64,000 bases of DNA. Source: Patella vulgata. Taxonomy: Eukaryota; Mollusca; Gastropoda; Patellidae. Under the pieces are notes generated by a model. The model was not told the origin of the DNA. It did not search any database and worked only from the letters and a program-made list of their open reading frames with translations. Positions 52,822 through 64,000 of the stretch are shown here, one piece after another; positions within the stretch are counted from its first letter, which is position 1; every line of letters starts with the position of its first letter. Made by a program: the position numbers and the translations under genes. The stretch covers positions 17,730,222 to 17,794,221 of the forward strand of contig NC_065883.2 of NCBI RefSeq assembly GCF_932274485.2. Reading direction: 5' to 3'.

Positions 52822-55619
52822 ATTGTGAAATGTTAAGGCAATCTATTGAACTTAAAGATACTTTTCCACAAAAGTATTTATCGGGTGGTTATTTCCAATA
52901 AAAGTATGGCAATTTTAGTATATATGGAAAGTCGAAACATTCAATCTTACTAGAAAAATACTGGATTCGCTGAAAAGCAGCCATGGAGCGCATTCAGGAC
53001 AAAAATGTAAGGGTTTCCCTAACCGATTAGGGATGTCTGCTCGAGTGACATCAAAGGTCGCACGCAAAGATTGTCTGATCTCCCAACGTTAGTGGGTGCT
53101 TAATGTATATTATGTTGATAAATATGATGGTACAGCAGTTTTTGAGATAGATTTATGCAGTGGATAATCTGAGAATTTATTGGACTTCGATGATAAATAA
53201 TCAGCGATTATTGTATATGCTTGTATATGCAATGAATTTTCCCCCGGCTTCGCCCCTGTTGCTAGGTACCTCATCAGCCAAGTAACGTGATACAAACACT
53301 ACCTCATTTCATAGATTTTAATAGCAGGGGTATGCCTGACGAATCAATGTTTTGAGGAGGAAAATTATGATAGATTAATTAGTTTTAATATGTTTTTAGT
53401 CCAAATATTGAATATGTTTTTAGTCCAAATATAACATCATATCACCCAGTTTGTACGCGGGAATGTATCTTTAAATATATCTATATGTTGCATATTCAAT
53501 CGCAGTAGAAATAATAAATCGTAGTTTACTCATGTTAAAAGTGTATGCTGACCATCAGAATTCCGCAAAATCTTCCCTCAGAGTCCAGGAAATGGCATTT
53601 CGGGTACTTTAAGGACTCAAAACATTTTCGGGGGTGGGAGGGGGTATGCCCCGGACCACCTACAAATCTCGAACCTGTGGTTCTCGGCTCTTGACTGCAT
53701 CACTCGTGTCAATGGCATATGCATCCGTCGGTCGCATTTTTGCTACCCCCCCCCCCCTCCCAAAAAAAGAAAAAAGAAATCTGATTCTGGTACAATATTT
53801 TTATTTTCGCATTAAGAATTCCCCACAGTCTGAAACTGTTTCTATATAGCTTGATATAAAATGGAATTATGCGATGAAAATTATGTAACAGTGTATGTCA
53901 CCTGTCTGGTAACACGAAACCTCTGTAGTGTCTGGTTAACAGCTTCAAAAATCAACCTGATTGATCAGACAGAGGCCATGAAATATTGATTCGTGTTCCA
54001 AGTAACAACTTGTACGTTATTTTATCTTGTTTCGATTTCAGTAGATATATGTGGATTGATTTTTTGGATTTTTCGATTGGATGCCCATCAAAATAATACT
54101 TTTATCTTCATGTCATGTTTTCTCGTGTTGAGGCGTTTATATTAGGTTATGTACTAGGTGATGTTTCTTGCACAAATAAGATTAGAAGGTCCATCCACTG
54201 TGTGGAACTCAATTATACCTTAAAAGTAGGAGCGAATAAGATTATAGGCTAATCTTGAGCCGTGCCTGTTTTTGCTGACATTTCTATTTTACAGATTTGT
54301 ATTTGCTTAAGGCATCCTTATCTTGATTTGATCGATAGTTGGACGCATTCGAGATTTACTGGACTTCGCCTAGTTATATCACAGATATTTTAAGATCTAG
54401 TATTCCTGTTCGCATCTTAAAGCTAAATTTGTTTCGCTTAAACCGTGACCTTAGATTTGATACAACTTTGCGTGCTGTTTCCACTTCGGTTTTTTTTGCT
54501 GGTTTATCAACCATTAGTTGATTTATTAACGCTTCCTAGAATACCAAACACCCCAATGACATTTACAAGAAACTGTAGACCAGATTAAATGTCTTCTTGT
54601 TTGTGACATATTGCCTAATAATTTTATGAAATACTACATAAACAATAGCCAAGATTCATTTCAAAATGAATCGTAAATGAGACAATGGCATTAATTTCCG
54701 TATATTATTCGTTTCGTTAAAATATGTAAGTGTTGTATGCTGTGTTATCTAACAGATCGTGACCCTAAGTCATATTTATGTATCTTCCATTTGTTTGTTA
54801 AAAGAAATGGGTTGCAAGGGAAGTTGTGAGTGAGTTACTTTGGCGGTTTTTTGCTATCCGAGGAATTATATATTTGCCCTTTACGCGACAACAAATTAGT
54901 TTAAACATCTCATATTTCAACATGTTAGCATTTGAAATGTCGGGATTGTAATGTATTAAAACGTTTGTAGCCATATAAAATAGAACTTCTGATATCCGTT
55001 CTGGTTCCTTTAATTAACCTATCCGCATCTTAGTGATTATAATTGTGTATCTTCCTTATTGATGATTCATGGCCATGCATCAGACCCATATATATAGGTA
55101 TAATTACTGAAATTATAGGGGTAGGCACTGGTTTGGAAACCGTAAATACATGATTGCTGTATACACTACTGGTAATAAATAGAAAACTCTTGATTTATCA
55201 GCAATCTAATACTTAGCGTAACCATTCCTTATTATTGAAGAATAAATGAGAAAGCGTCATATCCCGTGTTTCTTCCTTTATAAATCTATCAATCTGTCTG
55301 TATCTCCCACTACCAATTCAATAAAATTCCGTTATAACAAAGTGTAATAAGATTCAAATCGACCCGTGAGACCTTCCCAGCTGGACTCACTTGACATTCG
55401 TATGTAATATTGTAAAGTCTACAGCAGTATCTCCCACTCTGTATATATAATGATCTAGTACATACCTAGTGGCTTGTAGAGGGAAAAATAAAACAAATTT
55501 CCTCAAATACACGGCCCAAGGTGGTCTATATTTGCTAGTGGATGTTTCGAAAATGCAGCCAACTTTAGTTTTCTTTCTTTCTTAATAGACTATACATATC
55601 CATGTCTATATATGCATTA
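52822..55619. other. Unassigned sequence
   Basis: A cytosine run lies near 53747-53759. No supported gene. Confidence 0.4.
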
Positions 55620-55870
55620 TAATTAAAAAGGCATTATACAAAAGCTAAATCTGCCTATATTCCAGGTCTTTCTTTAGGCTTTACTTGTTATCTAAATTAT
55701 TAATTAGACATTAATTAACTTATCAAGACCATAATCAACTCACGGTGCCATCGTCATCCTGCTATATTTGGTGGATTTGAATACTGTTTGTAATGGATGA
55801 TCGAGACTTTGTTTATTATCGTACCAATCGTAGTAATGACGATCGAGGCTAGCCTAAAATTGAATCGGTA
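55620..55870 (-). repeat. Dispersed family R, copy in reverse orientation
   Basis: 55625-55735 is the reverse complement of the 1154-1262 core at high similarity. Confidence 0.55.
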
Positions 55871-56959
55871 ATATCTCGGTTCAAAGTTCCTGCGTTTAAT
55901 TCCAGTATAGAGAAAAATTATTAAGAAAAGAAATCGTCCCTATGTTACTACGATTGGAAAATTAGATTTGTTTTACGATCTATCAATTGGAGACACCTTA
56001 TCGTGAATAATATCAAGGAAGTGAAGTAGTATATGTTTGACATATCATTTCATCATTCTTGCAAATATAACTTCCTTGTTTATTCATCTACTCAGAACAA
56101 TGAAATTTCTTCAAACAGAAATTATATATTGACGAGACGTAGTATCCCATTTATCAATTAAATATCATGTATTCTGAATCACGGACAAGCTTTTGAATAA
56201 TAAGTCGATCATTAATATCATCGTGTGTTATTAACTTATAAAAGTGTCGATATTGCAGCCACAGAAAAAATAGATGAATTAAAGATTAGATAAAGTAGAA
56301 TACACAAATAGATCTGATAAAAATCATTGCATTTCTGTACTTTATTAAGGATATCTGCCCACTGACAACATGTTTATAAGATTTTAACGCTTTGTAATGT
56401 CAAGAAATTGGTCATAAAAACTGGAGCTAAAAGAAAGCCATCGTAAAATCGTAAGACGTAATATTGCTTCTTCCTGGTGTTATATTTTAGGATCAAATCA
56501 AGACGTGCCCTTTACGTGATACAGAAGTTGATATTGAGACCTTGCCTATTATAATCAATGTTTTTCTTCAAGTAAACAGTCTCTAATATTTCTTGAGATT
56601 CTGACGCAAGCGTAAAATGCACCACAATTAAATACGAAATCGGTTAACTTGAAAGTTATTTATTTTAAAAAAAATGGTTTAAGAAATCCGTTACTGTGCA
56701 GTTCTGTCTATTTAGTTTGGCATGATAAATTTACTGGGTTGAAGGCATGTCTAATAACTGACATTTGATTTCCGCCTGCGATTAACATATTGCAAGTGTG
56801 CCTTGAATTAGAATTACAGAATTAGAAAATCAGGTTATACCAAAGATATGCCAATTGTGAAGGATATAGGCTTTTTTCCAATGAGTTTTAGATGGTCTTG
56901 GGACAATGTCCAAAAATATTTTTGGACTTGCTTCTCTAGACATACGGAATATAAGCCCC
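55871..56959. other. Unassigned sequence
   Basis: Nothing recognised. Confidence 0.4.
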
Positions 56960-57600
56960 TTTTTATAGGCCCACATTCTCATGTGGACGTATATTGTCGT
57001 CGCCCCTGTCCGTCCACCCGGACGTCCGTCTACACTCTACAGGTCACAATTTTTATTCGATTTTAACGAAACTTAAAATATAGGTCTATCTCCCAAAGAT
57101 CTCGGTTCCTGTCGATATTGGCATATATCGGACCACAACTTCAAGGATTATGGTCCCTGATTGTACTAAAAATCTTGTTGTTAGCTTGTGGACACTCTAG
57201 AGGTCACAATTTTCATCTGATTTTAATGAAACTTAAAATTCGTATTTATAACCCAAAGGTCTTGGTTATAACCTCCTGAATTATGGCCCATGATTGTACG
57301 AAAAATCGCGTTTTTAGCTTGTGATCTCTCTAGAGGTCATAATTTTTATCCGATTTAAAAAAAACCGTTTGAATATATTACAATAGGCCACAATTTTGAT
57401 CTGATTTTGATGAAACTTGAAATACATGTTTATAACCCAAAGGTCTTGGTTCCTGTCGATATTTGCGCATATCGGATCGTAACTTCCTCAATTATGGTTC
57501 TTTTATTGCACGAAAAATCGCATTTTGTTTTAGCATGTTCTGTATCCATCTCTTGCAAAATGTGGGCGTATCCTGCCTGGCAGCCACTGGTTGCATACTA
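56960..57600 (+). repeat. Tandem array S2, second locus
   Basis: About three to four units of the family at 41310-42700. It starts with a palindromic CACATTCTCATGTG next to GTCGTCGCCCCTGTCC and ends with TGTGGGCGTATCCTGCCTGG. Confidence 0.75.
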
Positions 57601-57760
57601 CTGTGCGTTTTGTGATTTTCAATAATCGACATAAATTTAACTTGACATGATCAATTATATGGATATACATTTCAGATGATATACAGCAAGATGACGAGCC
57701 TTTCGGCAGTTCAGTATGGCAGGTACCGAAGTCTAAATTTATTAACTATATTTGATATTT

Positions 57761-58036
57761 GTAGGGGACAAGGGCGAATGATTAATGCGTGCGCGTTGCA
57801 TAATAAGGTCTGTCACTGAGTCAAGTGGCATGATTTCGAATCACCGCTTGTACGTGGCAAGGAGTGGGAGCGCCTGTCCAATCTCGTGGATTTTCTCTGG
57901 GTCCTACGGTTTCGCTCCTCTGCTAAAGAGCCCTACGCGCAGGCCAATTAATGAAATAAAATTGAACCATATGTTAGTCCCGAGATGACCTAGTTTGTGT
58001 CGAGTGGACGTTAAACCCCATTTCTTTCTCTCTCCC
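57761..58036 (+). mobile_element. SINE-B, complete but diverged
   Basis: It has the A-box and B-box region (GATTTCGAATCACC), the family body and a GACGTTAAACCCCATTTC tail with CT repeats. TTGATATT flanks both ends (57753-57760 and 58037-58044). Confidence 0.75.
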
Positions 58037-58205
58037 TTGATATTGGTGTCATTAATCAGCGAAATAACTTAATCGTTCGATCCGATGCCAGGATTATTAT
58101 CGTTCAGTATCGTTGCAACGTTCGACTCGGATTAACAAATCAGTTTTCCCATGTAGCTGGAATTATACTCAGTATTCAGATGCAGTTATGCCTCTCACCA
58201 GCTTA

Positions 58206-58515
58206 TAAATGAAATGGGGTTTAACGTCCTACTTTTCTGCCCCGACTGGGCTAAGGAAGACGGGCATCTACAGTATGCGTATGAGGAAATTTTTGCCCAG
58301 ACAGTGACCCATGTTTACAAATTACATGGGACCTTAATTGGTTCCATCCCTACGAACGACTAGAAACAGTTTATGTCAGGCCAAACGCCATGTTCCACTG
58401 ACAAGGGGAAACCACGACGCAAACCACGAGGAACTTGTTCCCCCAACCTCGGGGGCGAACCCGGGACGTCCTGGTCCACGAACCATTGTCTTACTCACTG
58501 AGCCAACACGACTTC
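58206..58515 (-). mobile_element. SINE-A, diverged
   Basis: AAATGAAATGGGGTTTAACG opens the tail and GCGAACCCGGGACGTCC marks a changed B-box region. It lies in the presumed intron just upstream of the membrane-protein exon. Confidence 0.7.
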
Positions 58516-58693
58516 TTCTGTCAATGTATTTATCTATCTATCCTAGCTTTTTATATGCCGTGATAATTTGGACTGTCTGTGTTGCTCTGCACTGTCGTCT
58601 AGGTACTGCATATAAATGGTTAATATCATTTTTTTTAGAAAAATAATCAGTCTATAGATTATAAATGTAATAATTATCATATTCATATTCTAG

Positions 58694-58843
58694 GATGAGA
58701 AGTATATGATAAGTATCATGATACCTATTGGTATAAGTATAACAGGAGCAATGATTATAATGATCATGGCTTATGCTGGAAAAATCTGTAAAAAACGAAG
58801 GGAAGAAGTAGCAATATCAACATTGGAAAGAGTTATCCCCAAG
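58694..58843 (+). CDS. Host gene exon: transmembrane segment of a single-pass membrane protein
   Basis: 150 bp in phase 0/0, between TTCATATTCTAG and GTAAAT. It encodes DEKYM, a hydrophobic stretch ISIMIPIGISITGAMIIMIM (about 25 residues in all, reaching AYAG), then the basic stop-transfer KICKKRREE and EVAISTLERVIPK. A membrane span followed by basic residues places the N-terminal side outside and the C-terminus in the cytoplasm, as in type I proteins. It joins the exon at 59837 without phase conflict. The upstream exons (ectodomain) were not found and may lie outside the window. I do not recognise the family. Confidence 0.65.
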
Positions 58844-58894
58844 GTAAATTGTTCATAATAGCACATTTTATTTTTTATTTCCGCTATCTGTCTA

Positions 58895-59507
58895 AAGTGT
58901 GTGTACAGCAGTGCACCAATGTTAACACTTTCTCCAGTTTCGATTTTAATGAATTAAAGTGGCCGTCCCAATTATATTTTAGTGAATGAAACTAAACTGT
59001 TTGAAGAGATATTAGAAACGTTTTTCGTATTTCCCTTTAAATAAGTGAAAATATATGTAGTGTTTTGTGACAGGGGGCCGCGTTGGTAGTGAGTAAGGCG
59101 CTACCATTTTCTAACGCGGTTCTCAATAATTGTCAGTTGTACAGGACGGGATGACTGGCAAGGTCAGTTCTAGTCGTTCCGATGGGACGAAAAGCCGAGG
59201 TCCCGTGTACACATTATCCTGCCAGTAAAAATAATCTAGACAGTTGGAATTCTAAATAGCGCCTCTGTAAGGGCAATACTTCCCTCATAGCACACTGCAT
59301 GGCGTATGTCCATCTTCATTAGTCCAGTCGCTGCAGAAAAGCATGACGTTAAACACATTCCATTTCATTTCAATCTAAAGTGTGTGTGCAGTAGCAATGA
59401 ATTAAAGTGGCTGTCCCAAATATGTTTTATTGAATAAAACTGGTTAATTGTGTGCAACGGTACATTAGAAACGTGTTTCGTAGTTCCCTTTAAATAACTG
59501 GAAGTAG
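58895..59507. repeat. Intronic duplication split by a SINE-A
   Basis: 58895-59050 and 59373-59507 share TCTAAAGTGTGTGTRCAG, GAATTAAAGTGGC and TTTCCCTTTAAATAA-like blocks. The plus-oriented SINE-A at about 59072-59388 lies between the copies. Confidence 0.65.
59072..59388 (+). mobile_element. SINE-A, plus orientation, diverged
   Basis: It runs from a tRNA-like head (GGCCGCGTTGGTAGTGAGTA) through GGACGAAAAGCCGAGGTCCC to a GACGTTAAACACATTCC tail and ATTTC repeats. It is located in the intron of the membrane-protein gene. Confidence 0.7.
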
Positions 59508-59836
59508 GTAGCACGTGTTTGTCGATGCCAGCCTCCATGTGTGATTGATTTAAGTCTCTAAAATCACCACTGTTTCCATATTAGGAAAACTATGTCTATG
59601 GGTTTGCAAACATGTGATAGACGCGGTTATCAGATCACACATTACCAGTAAATTAATAGAGAAAATCCTTCATCTGTATAAAATCATCTGATATAAGTAC
59701 AAAATATTCCACGGTTAATCAGATGTAACGTTCTCAATGAAAAATAATACAATATCTGTGGACAAATTCAATACTATATAATTTTTTTTTAATAAAAGTT
59801 GCATAAATATCTCTGTTTTGTTTATCTTCCATACAG

Positions 59837-59908
59837 CCCTTGTCATCTACGGTCACACTGGAAGACGTTTCAAACCTAATAAGTGATACTGATGACGAAG
59901 AATATTAA
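59837..59908 (+). CDS. Host gene last exon: acidic cytoplasmic tail
   Basis: After CTTCCATACAG it encodes PLSSTVTLEDVSNLISDTDD, then EEY and a TAA stop at 59906-59908. Read in phase with 58694-58843 the two exons give 73 C-terminal residues: membrane span, basic anchor, Ser/Thr-rich linker and a terminal acidic cluster. Clean splice signals, agreeing phases and a composition that makes structural sense are the reasons to call it a live host gene. No family is recognised. Confidence 0.65.
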   Translation, partial: PLSSTVTLEDVSNLISDTDDEEY

Positions 59909-60781
59909 ACCGTCTTGACAGATACATGTAGTTTAATAACTTCCTTGATTTTGTTTGTTGATCTTTATTCTATTTTGAGCCTGTACTTTATTAGTTATTA
60001 ATTTATAACACCCAACCAAATTCAGTCTTAAAACCTGTTATGGTCATTTGCAAACTTATTTAAAGGTATGATGTCTCGTGTAGTGCTATAGGAATCCCTT
60101 GCATACTGCAATATTGTGACAGTTTAATCTCTAATAAGAATATCAGTTACAAAATCCCATTCAGTATTTATAAAGTTATGATCAATTGAAATTTCATGGA
60201 TCTATGCTGCTCGCTATGTAACAAGACACCGCCATCTTTTATTGGTATCAGAGAAACCTGTTGTTGTTGACTTGTTGTTTATTACAAATTTAACGTCTAA
60301 TACATTATACATGATAATATAGGCAGGTTTATTTTATTTAGTTATTTACATATGAAGAGACTCGGAGAAAAAACCCGGTGGGCCTGCAGTTTAAATCTGA
60401 CTGAATCCAAGCCGGGAGATTATATAGAGTTCATATTTTGATTTTATTTTCTGCATTAAATGTTTAATAATTAATCTATGAGTAGATAATATTTTGTGAG
60501 GATTAAGCTGTGAGAAATTTAATATTTTAGCGAAATTGCAAATTAAATATACCGTTTCACAGCTCTTAATTCTTTAATTGGTTGGCTACCAAAATAACGT
60601 CTCTTTTCAAGTGTTGCAGAGAGATATATAATGGTCACTATTCATCAATTATTGTTTAAAGATTTATATTTTTAATTAATATGCATATAGTCAATAATTA
60701 GTACGATTAATGATGACAGATTATTGTGGCTTCCATGGTCATATTGTCGCTTTAATTTCATATGGCATTATATTCAACCTT
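59909..60781 (+). other. Presumed 3' UTR and downstream DNA
   Basis: AT-rich. No clear AATAAA signal directly after the stop was spotted, so the transcript end is not placed. Confidence 0.35.
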
Positions 60782-60916
60782 GACAATTGGAATTCGAAAT
60801 AAGAGTAGGTCGTAATGCCGCAAAATTTACCCCATCGCACATTGTATTATGTCCGCCTTCAATAGCCCAGTTGGTGCACAAAAATAGGACGTTAAACCCA
60901 ATTTCATTTCATTGCA
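60782..60916 (+). mobile_element. SINE-A, 5'-truncated
   Basis: It has GACAATTGGAATTCGAAATA and TAGGACGTTAAACCC, ending in ATTTC repeats. Confidence 0.65.
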
Positions 60917-61463
60917 TTATACGCGATGTTGGGTGTACGTGGTATGTTGACATTATATGCTTACTAAACTTTAATTTTTAAAGAGGAAATCAATGTATTT
61001 AATGGCGCCGGTATTACCAATTTTATCGTTGCTCCTAATGTCTGGAAATTATTGTTTTGTATATCTAGATATATATATCAGATAGTATGTAAATGTTGAT
61101 ACACCTTTCTTTATAATTGTGATCTATAAACCTTATCAGGCTCGTCTCGTAAACTTTCCAAGGGATACAATGTTAAGCATATCTGGCATTAAATTCGTCC
61201 GCTTCTGTCGTTCTGATTAACACCCCACCAGCTTTCCTACGGTACTCCACTCCCGGGCAATATCACATTCTGAAATATGTTGCCCTCCCTGTCCCCAACT
61301 CTGCCCACTCGATCTAATTCCAAACACATATCTTTATATTTACAGTTTCTTTTACTTTTGCATATTAAAACATTATATGACATACAGTTTGATTGTATAA
61401 TTAGTGTTTCAGTATTAAGAAATTGTTGTAGATTGTATTAAGAAATTGTCAAAAAAAAAAGAA
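60917..61463. other. Unassigned sequence
   Basis: Nothing recognised. An A-run precedes the L2 fragment. Confidence 0.4.
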
Positions 61464-62792
61464 ATGAATAATGGTTTCTCTGGTGTTACTAGATTTATCT
61501 ACAGCCTTTGATACGATTAACCGTGATCTTATGTTGAAGACTTTCGAAACCCAACACAGTATTCATGGACCTTGTCTAAAATGGTTCGCCTCATACTTAA
61601 ACAATCGAATTCAATCAACTGCCATTGCAGATGCGAAATCGGATGCAGTTGAATTAAACTGGGGAGTTCCCCAAGGCTCGGTGCTCGGACCTGTCCTGTT
61701 TATTCTCTACACAACTAGTGTATCTCATATCATCAGCCAATACAGCCTATTACACCATTCTTATGCAGACGACATTGAGATTACCGTATTGATAGTTTTT
61801 ATCCCAGTGACTTTGACCAATCATTTCAAAATGCACCAAATCTTTAAAAAGCTGGATGTCCACCAATATGTTGAAATTAAATGATGATAAAACTGAAGCT
61901 ATCATGATCGGATCAAAACACTCACTATCAAAATCAGATACATCAACTTTGAAAATAGCTGACTCAGAAATTAAACCCGTCAACAAAGTTTAAAATCTGG
62001 GTTTTTACATCGATTCGGAACTCTCCGTGGAAGTTCAGAATTATTATATCTCTAAACCTGTTTTTTTCCACCTCCGCTCTATCAGAAACATTCGTCATCT
62101 CATATCGAAGGACGCAGCTTATACTCTGGTTCGATCGCTCGTCTTATCAAGATTAGAGAGAGAGAGAGAGAAGTGGGGTTTAACGTCCACTCGACACAAA
62201 CTAGGTCATTTCTAGACTAACATATGGTTTAATTTTATTTAGATAATTCGCATGCGCATAGGGGTCTTTAGCAGTGGGAGGAAACCGGATTATCAAGATT
62301 AGACTATTGCAATAACCTGTTATCTGAAATATCCCACAAACTGATATCAAAACTCCAAACCCTTCACAATACTCAGCTAGAATCATCAGTCGAATAAACA
62401 GGAATTCGCACATTACACCAGCACTCAAAGAACTTCACTGGCTGCCAATTAAATCAAGAATAGATTTTAAGCTCTTGTGCCTTGCGTATAAGTGTTTACA
62501 TGGAAATGGACCTTTCTATCTAGTAGATCTTTTACAACCATATTTTCCTGGGCGTGCACTCCATTCTCAACAAGAACATCTTCTTATAATTCCAAAATAT
62601 AAACTCAAATCATTTGGATACAGATCGTTTGTTCATATTGTGCCTGTTCTGTGGAATTCATTACCGCTGAACATTAATTAAAAAACTCATCTATTTACGG
62701 CCTATTATGACACCCAGACTGTGTAGCGCTTTGAGTATGCATACTAGCATGGAACTGTAGGCGGTATAAATATACATATTATTTATTATTAT
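61464..62792 (+). mobile_element. 5'-truncated L2-type LINE, broken
   Basis: 61471-61884 encodes the reverse transcriptase core: LVLLDLSTAFDTIN (motif A), GVPQGSVLGPVLFILY (motif B) and YADD (motif C). Further pieces in other frames hold SRLDYCNN-like sequence and HWLPIKSRIDFKLLCLAYKC near 62440-62500, ending SFVHIVPVLWNSLP, all typical of CR1/L2-group ORF2. The 3' end, with GTAGCGCTTTGAGTATGC and GGCGGTATAAATATAC followed by ATT repeats, fits L2. Several frame changes and a SINE-B insertion show it is inactive. Confidence 0.75.
62158..62289 (-). mobile_element. SINE-B fragment inserted in the L2 LINE
   Basis: 132 bp of SINE-B 3' half in reverse, from GAGAGAGAGA and GGGGTTTAACGTCCACTCGA to AGCAGTGGGAGGAAACCGGA. 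It is bounded by the 14-bp target duplication TTATCAAGATTAGA (62144-62157 and 62290-62303). Confidence 0.85.
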
Positions 62793-62821
62793 AAATGAAA
62801 TGGGATTTAACTCTTCACCAA

Positions 62822-62997
62822 GGGGGGTTGGATGGCTGAATGGTTAGCACGTGTGCGCTGTAACATAAAGTCTGTCATTGAGTCAACTGGTGTGGTTTCG
62901 AATCCCCGGTTGTACGAGGCAAGGAGTAGGGTCGCCTGTCCAACCTCGTGGGTTTTCTCCGGGTGGACGTTAAACCCCATTTCTCTCTCTCTCTCTT
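62822..62997 (+). mobile_element. SINE-B with an internal deletion
   Basis: The head is intact (GGATGGCTGAATGGTTAG, GGTTTCGAATCCCCGG), then TTTCTCCGGG joins directly to TGGACGTTAAACCCC and CT repeats, losing about 110 bp of body. TCTTCACCAA flanks it (62812-62821 and 62998-63007). Confidence 0.8.
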
Positions 62998-63017
62998 TCT
63001 TCACCAACCCGGATAAA

Positions 63018-63396
63018 TGAAATGAAATGAAATGAAATGGGGTTTAACGTCCTACTGTTTTGCTCCGAACTGGGCTAATGAAGACAGGCATACGCCATAC
63101 AGTGTGCTATGAGGGAAATTTTGCCCGGACAGCGGCACTACGGCCTACTCTTATATCGAATTCCAACTGTCAAGGGATCTTTAACGTGCACGCCAATGTG
63201 TACACGGGACCTCGGTTTTTCGTCCCATCCGAACGACTAGACAGCTGTCCTTGTCAGCCCCTCCGTCCTGCATCACTGACAAGGGAGAACCACTCCGGAA
63301 AATCTGGATGAACTTTCTCGGCCAATGCAGGGATCGAACACTCGACCTCCAGGCTAGCGAGCCAGCGCCTTACCCACTTAGCCACCGTGATCCCCC
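63018..63396 (-). mobile_element. SINE-A, complete, young
   Basis: The full family sequence with four tail pentamers, flanked by the 14-bp duplication CCAACCCGGATAAA (63004-63017 and 63397-63410). Confidence 0.85.
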
Positions 63397-63525
63397 CCAA
63401 CCCGGATAAAGGAAAGGGGCATACGCCATGCAATATGTGTTAAGAAGAAACTTTAGCAAGGCGATGGGCATTTCTGCGTACTTTATATCCAATGTTCAAA
63501 TGCCACGGTGTACACAGGACGCTTT

Positions 63526-63580
63526 TTCTTGCCAGTGCAGAAAAGTAGGATGTTAAACCCCATTTTATTTCATTTTCCGT
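63526..63580 (+). mobile_element. SINE-A tail scrap
   Basis: CAGAAAAGTAGGATGTTAAA and CCCCATTTTATTTCATTTT in plus orientation; it faces the opposite way to the copy beside it. Confidence 0.55.
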
Positions 63581-64000
63581 GCCAAACCTTCCATCATGTA
63601 ATACTAACAAGAGTAAGCAGGAGAGCTGGTGCCTTACTGAGCCTCCATGACAACTGCCCCTCTAACTTTCCCCGCCAAAAAAAAAGATTATACAATGTAG
63701 TGAATTAGGTTTAACCTATATTTTGGTCACTTTTCAAATTTATCAGACAACGATTTAATTTTCATGATACTAAGTACAAGCTGGGTCGCATTTTGCCAGG
63801 CCATTCACAGATTATAATCTTTACAGTTTCATATAATCGAATCCAGGGCAAAATTACTCATCTAAAATGGCTTCTCTATTAGTGGAACAATTGAAAAGTT
63901 GAGAAACAATGGTACAACATTTTAGATGTTGAGTCTGGTAAAATACCATGGTATAATACCACTGTTCAAACAATGGTTTTCCATTTATGTCTTTTTTTAC
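63581..64000. other. Unassigned sequence
   Basis: Nothing recognised. TGGTACAACATTTTAGATG and following may be unique sequence. Confidence 0.4.

Larger units (their letters stand above)
62794..63525 (-). mobile_element. Old SINE-A, interrupted by a SINE-B and a young SINE-A
   Basis: The tail AAATGAAATGGGATTTAAC at 62794 and the body from about 63397 (CCAACCCGGATAAAGG, GGGGCATACGCCATGC, CACGGTGTACACAGGACG) are parts of one older copy, separated by the two insertions at 62822-62997 and 63018-63396. Confidence 0.65.

Overview
The window looks like intergenic and intronic DNA from a marine mollusc, probably a gastropod (moderate confidence). It is AT-rich, has canonical GT-AG exon-like segments, and is dense in two tRNA-derived SINE families, an I/Nimb-type LINE, an L2-type LINE, TIR-bearing DNA elements and degenerate tandem arrays. 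There are no bacterial operons, rRNA genes, true tRNA genes or CRISPR arrays. I recognise no LTR element, retrovirus or Polinton.

Layout. 1-9.9 kb: dispersed repeats, a 5'-truncated LINE scrap (1719-2104), a full SINE-A (5038-5413), a CAGGGGCGGA-ended MITE (6505-6780), a decayed Tc/mariner-like transposase (about 7470-7860) and a TTAA-flanked MITE (8432-8843). 9.97-29.2 kb: a stretch bounded by 20-22 bp terminal inverted repeats with subterminal arrays of the AACACAAGTTTGTGTT motif. I interpret it as one large CACTA/Mirage-like element carrying an ETS+YY1 promoter and several decayed exon-like segments. Nested inside it is a SINE-A, inside that a 7.4-kb LINE (16281-23716, minus strand), and the LINE 3' half plus adjacent DNA is tandemly duplicated almost perfectly (11195-15137 and 15152-19096). 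29.2-58 kb: mostly unrecognised AT-rich DNA with degenerate satellite-like arrays, one decayed 'GCDT' nuclease-like gene (about 32.4-33.04 kb) and scattered SINE pieces. 58.7-59.9 kb: the last two exons of a host single-pass membrane protein gene on the plus strand. 61.4-63.6 kb: a 5'-truncated L2 LINE and a nested SINE cluster.

The most notable object is the LINE. It carries ORF1 (zinc-knuckle protein) and ORF2 (endonuclease, reverse transcriptase, RNase H). Downstream, still inside boundaries marked by a 5-bp target duplication and a TCATCA tail, it has a third ORF encoding an SGNH/GDSL-like hydrolase. ORF2 and ORF3 are separated by five 51-bp hairpin-forming repeats. Esterase domains are known in ORF1 of CR1-type LINEs; a separate 3' SGNH ORF in an I-type element with RNase H looks unusual.
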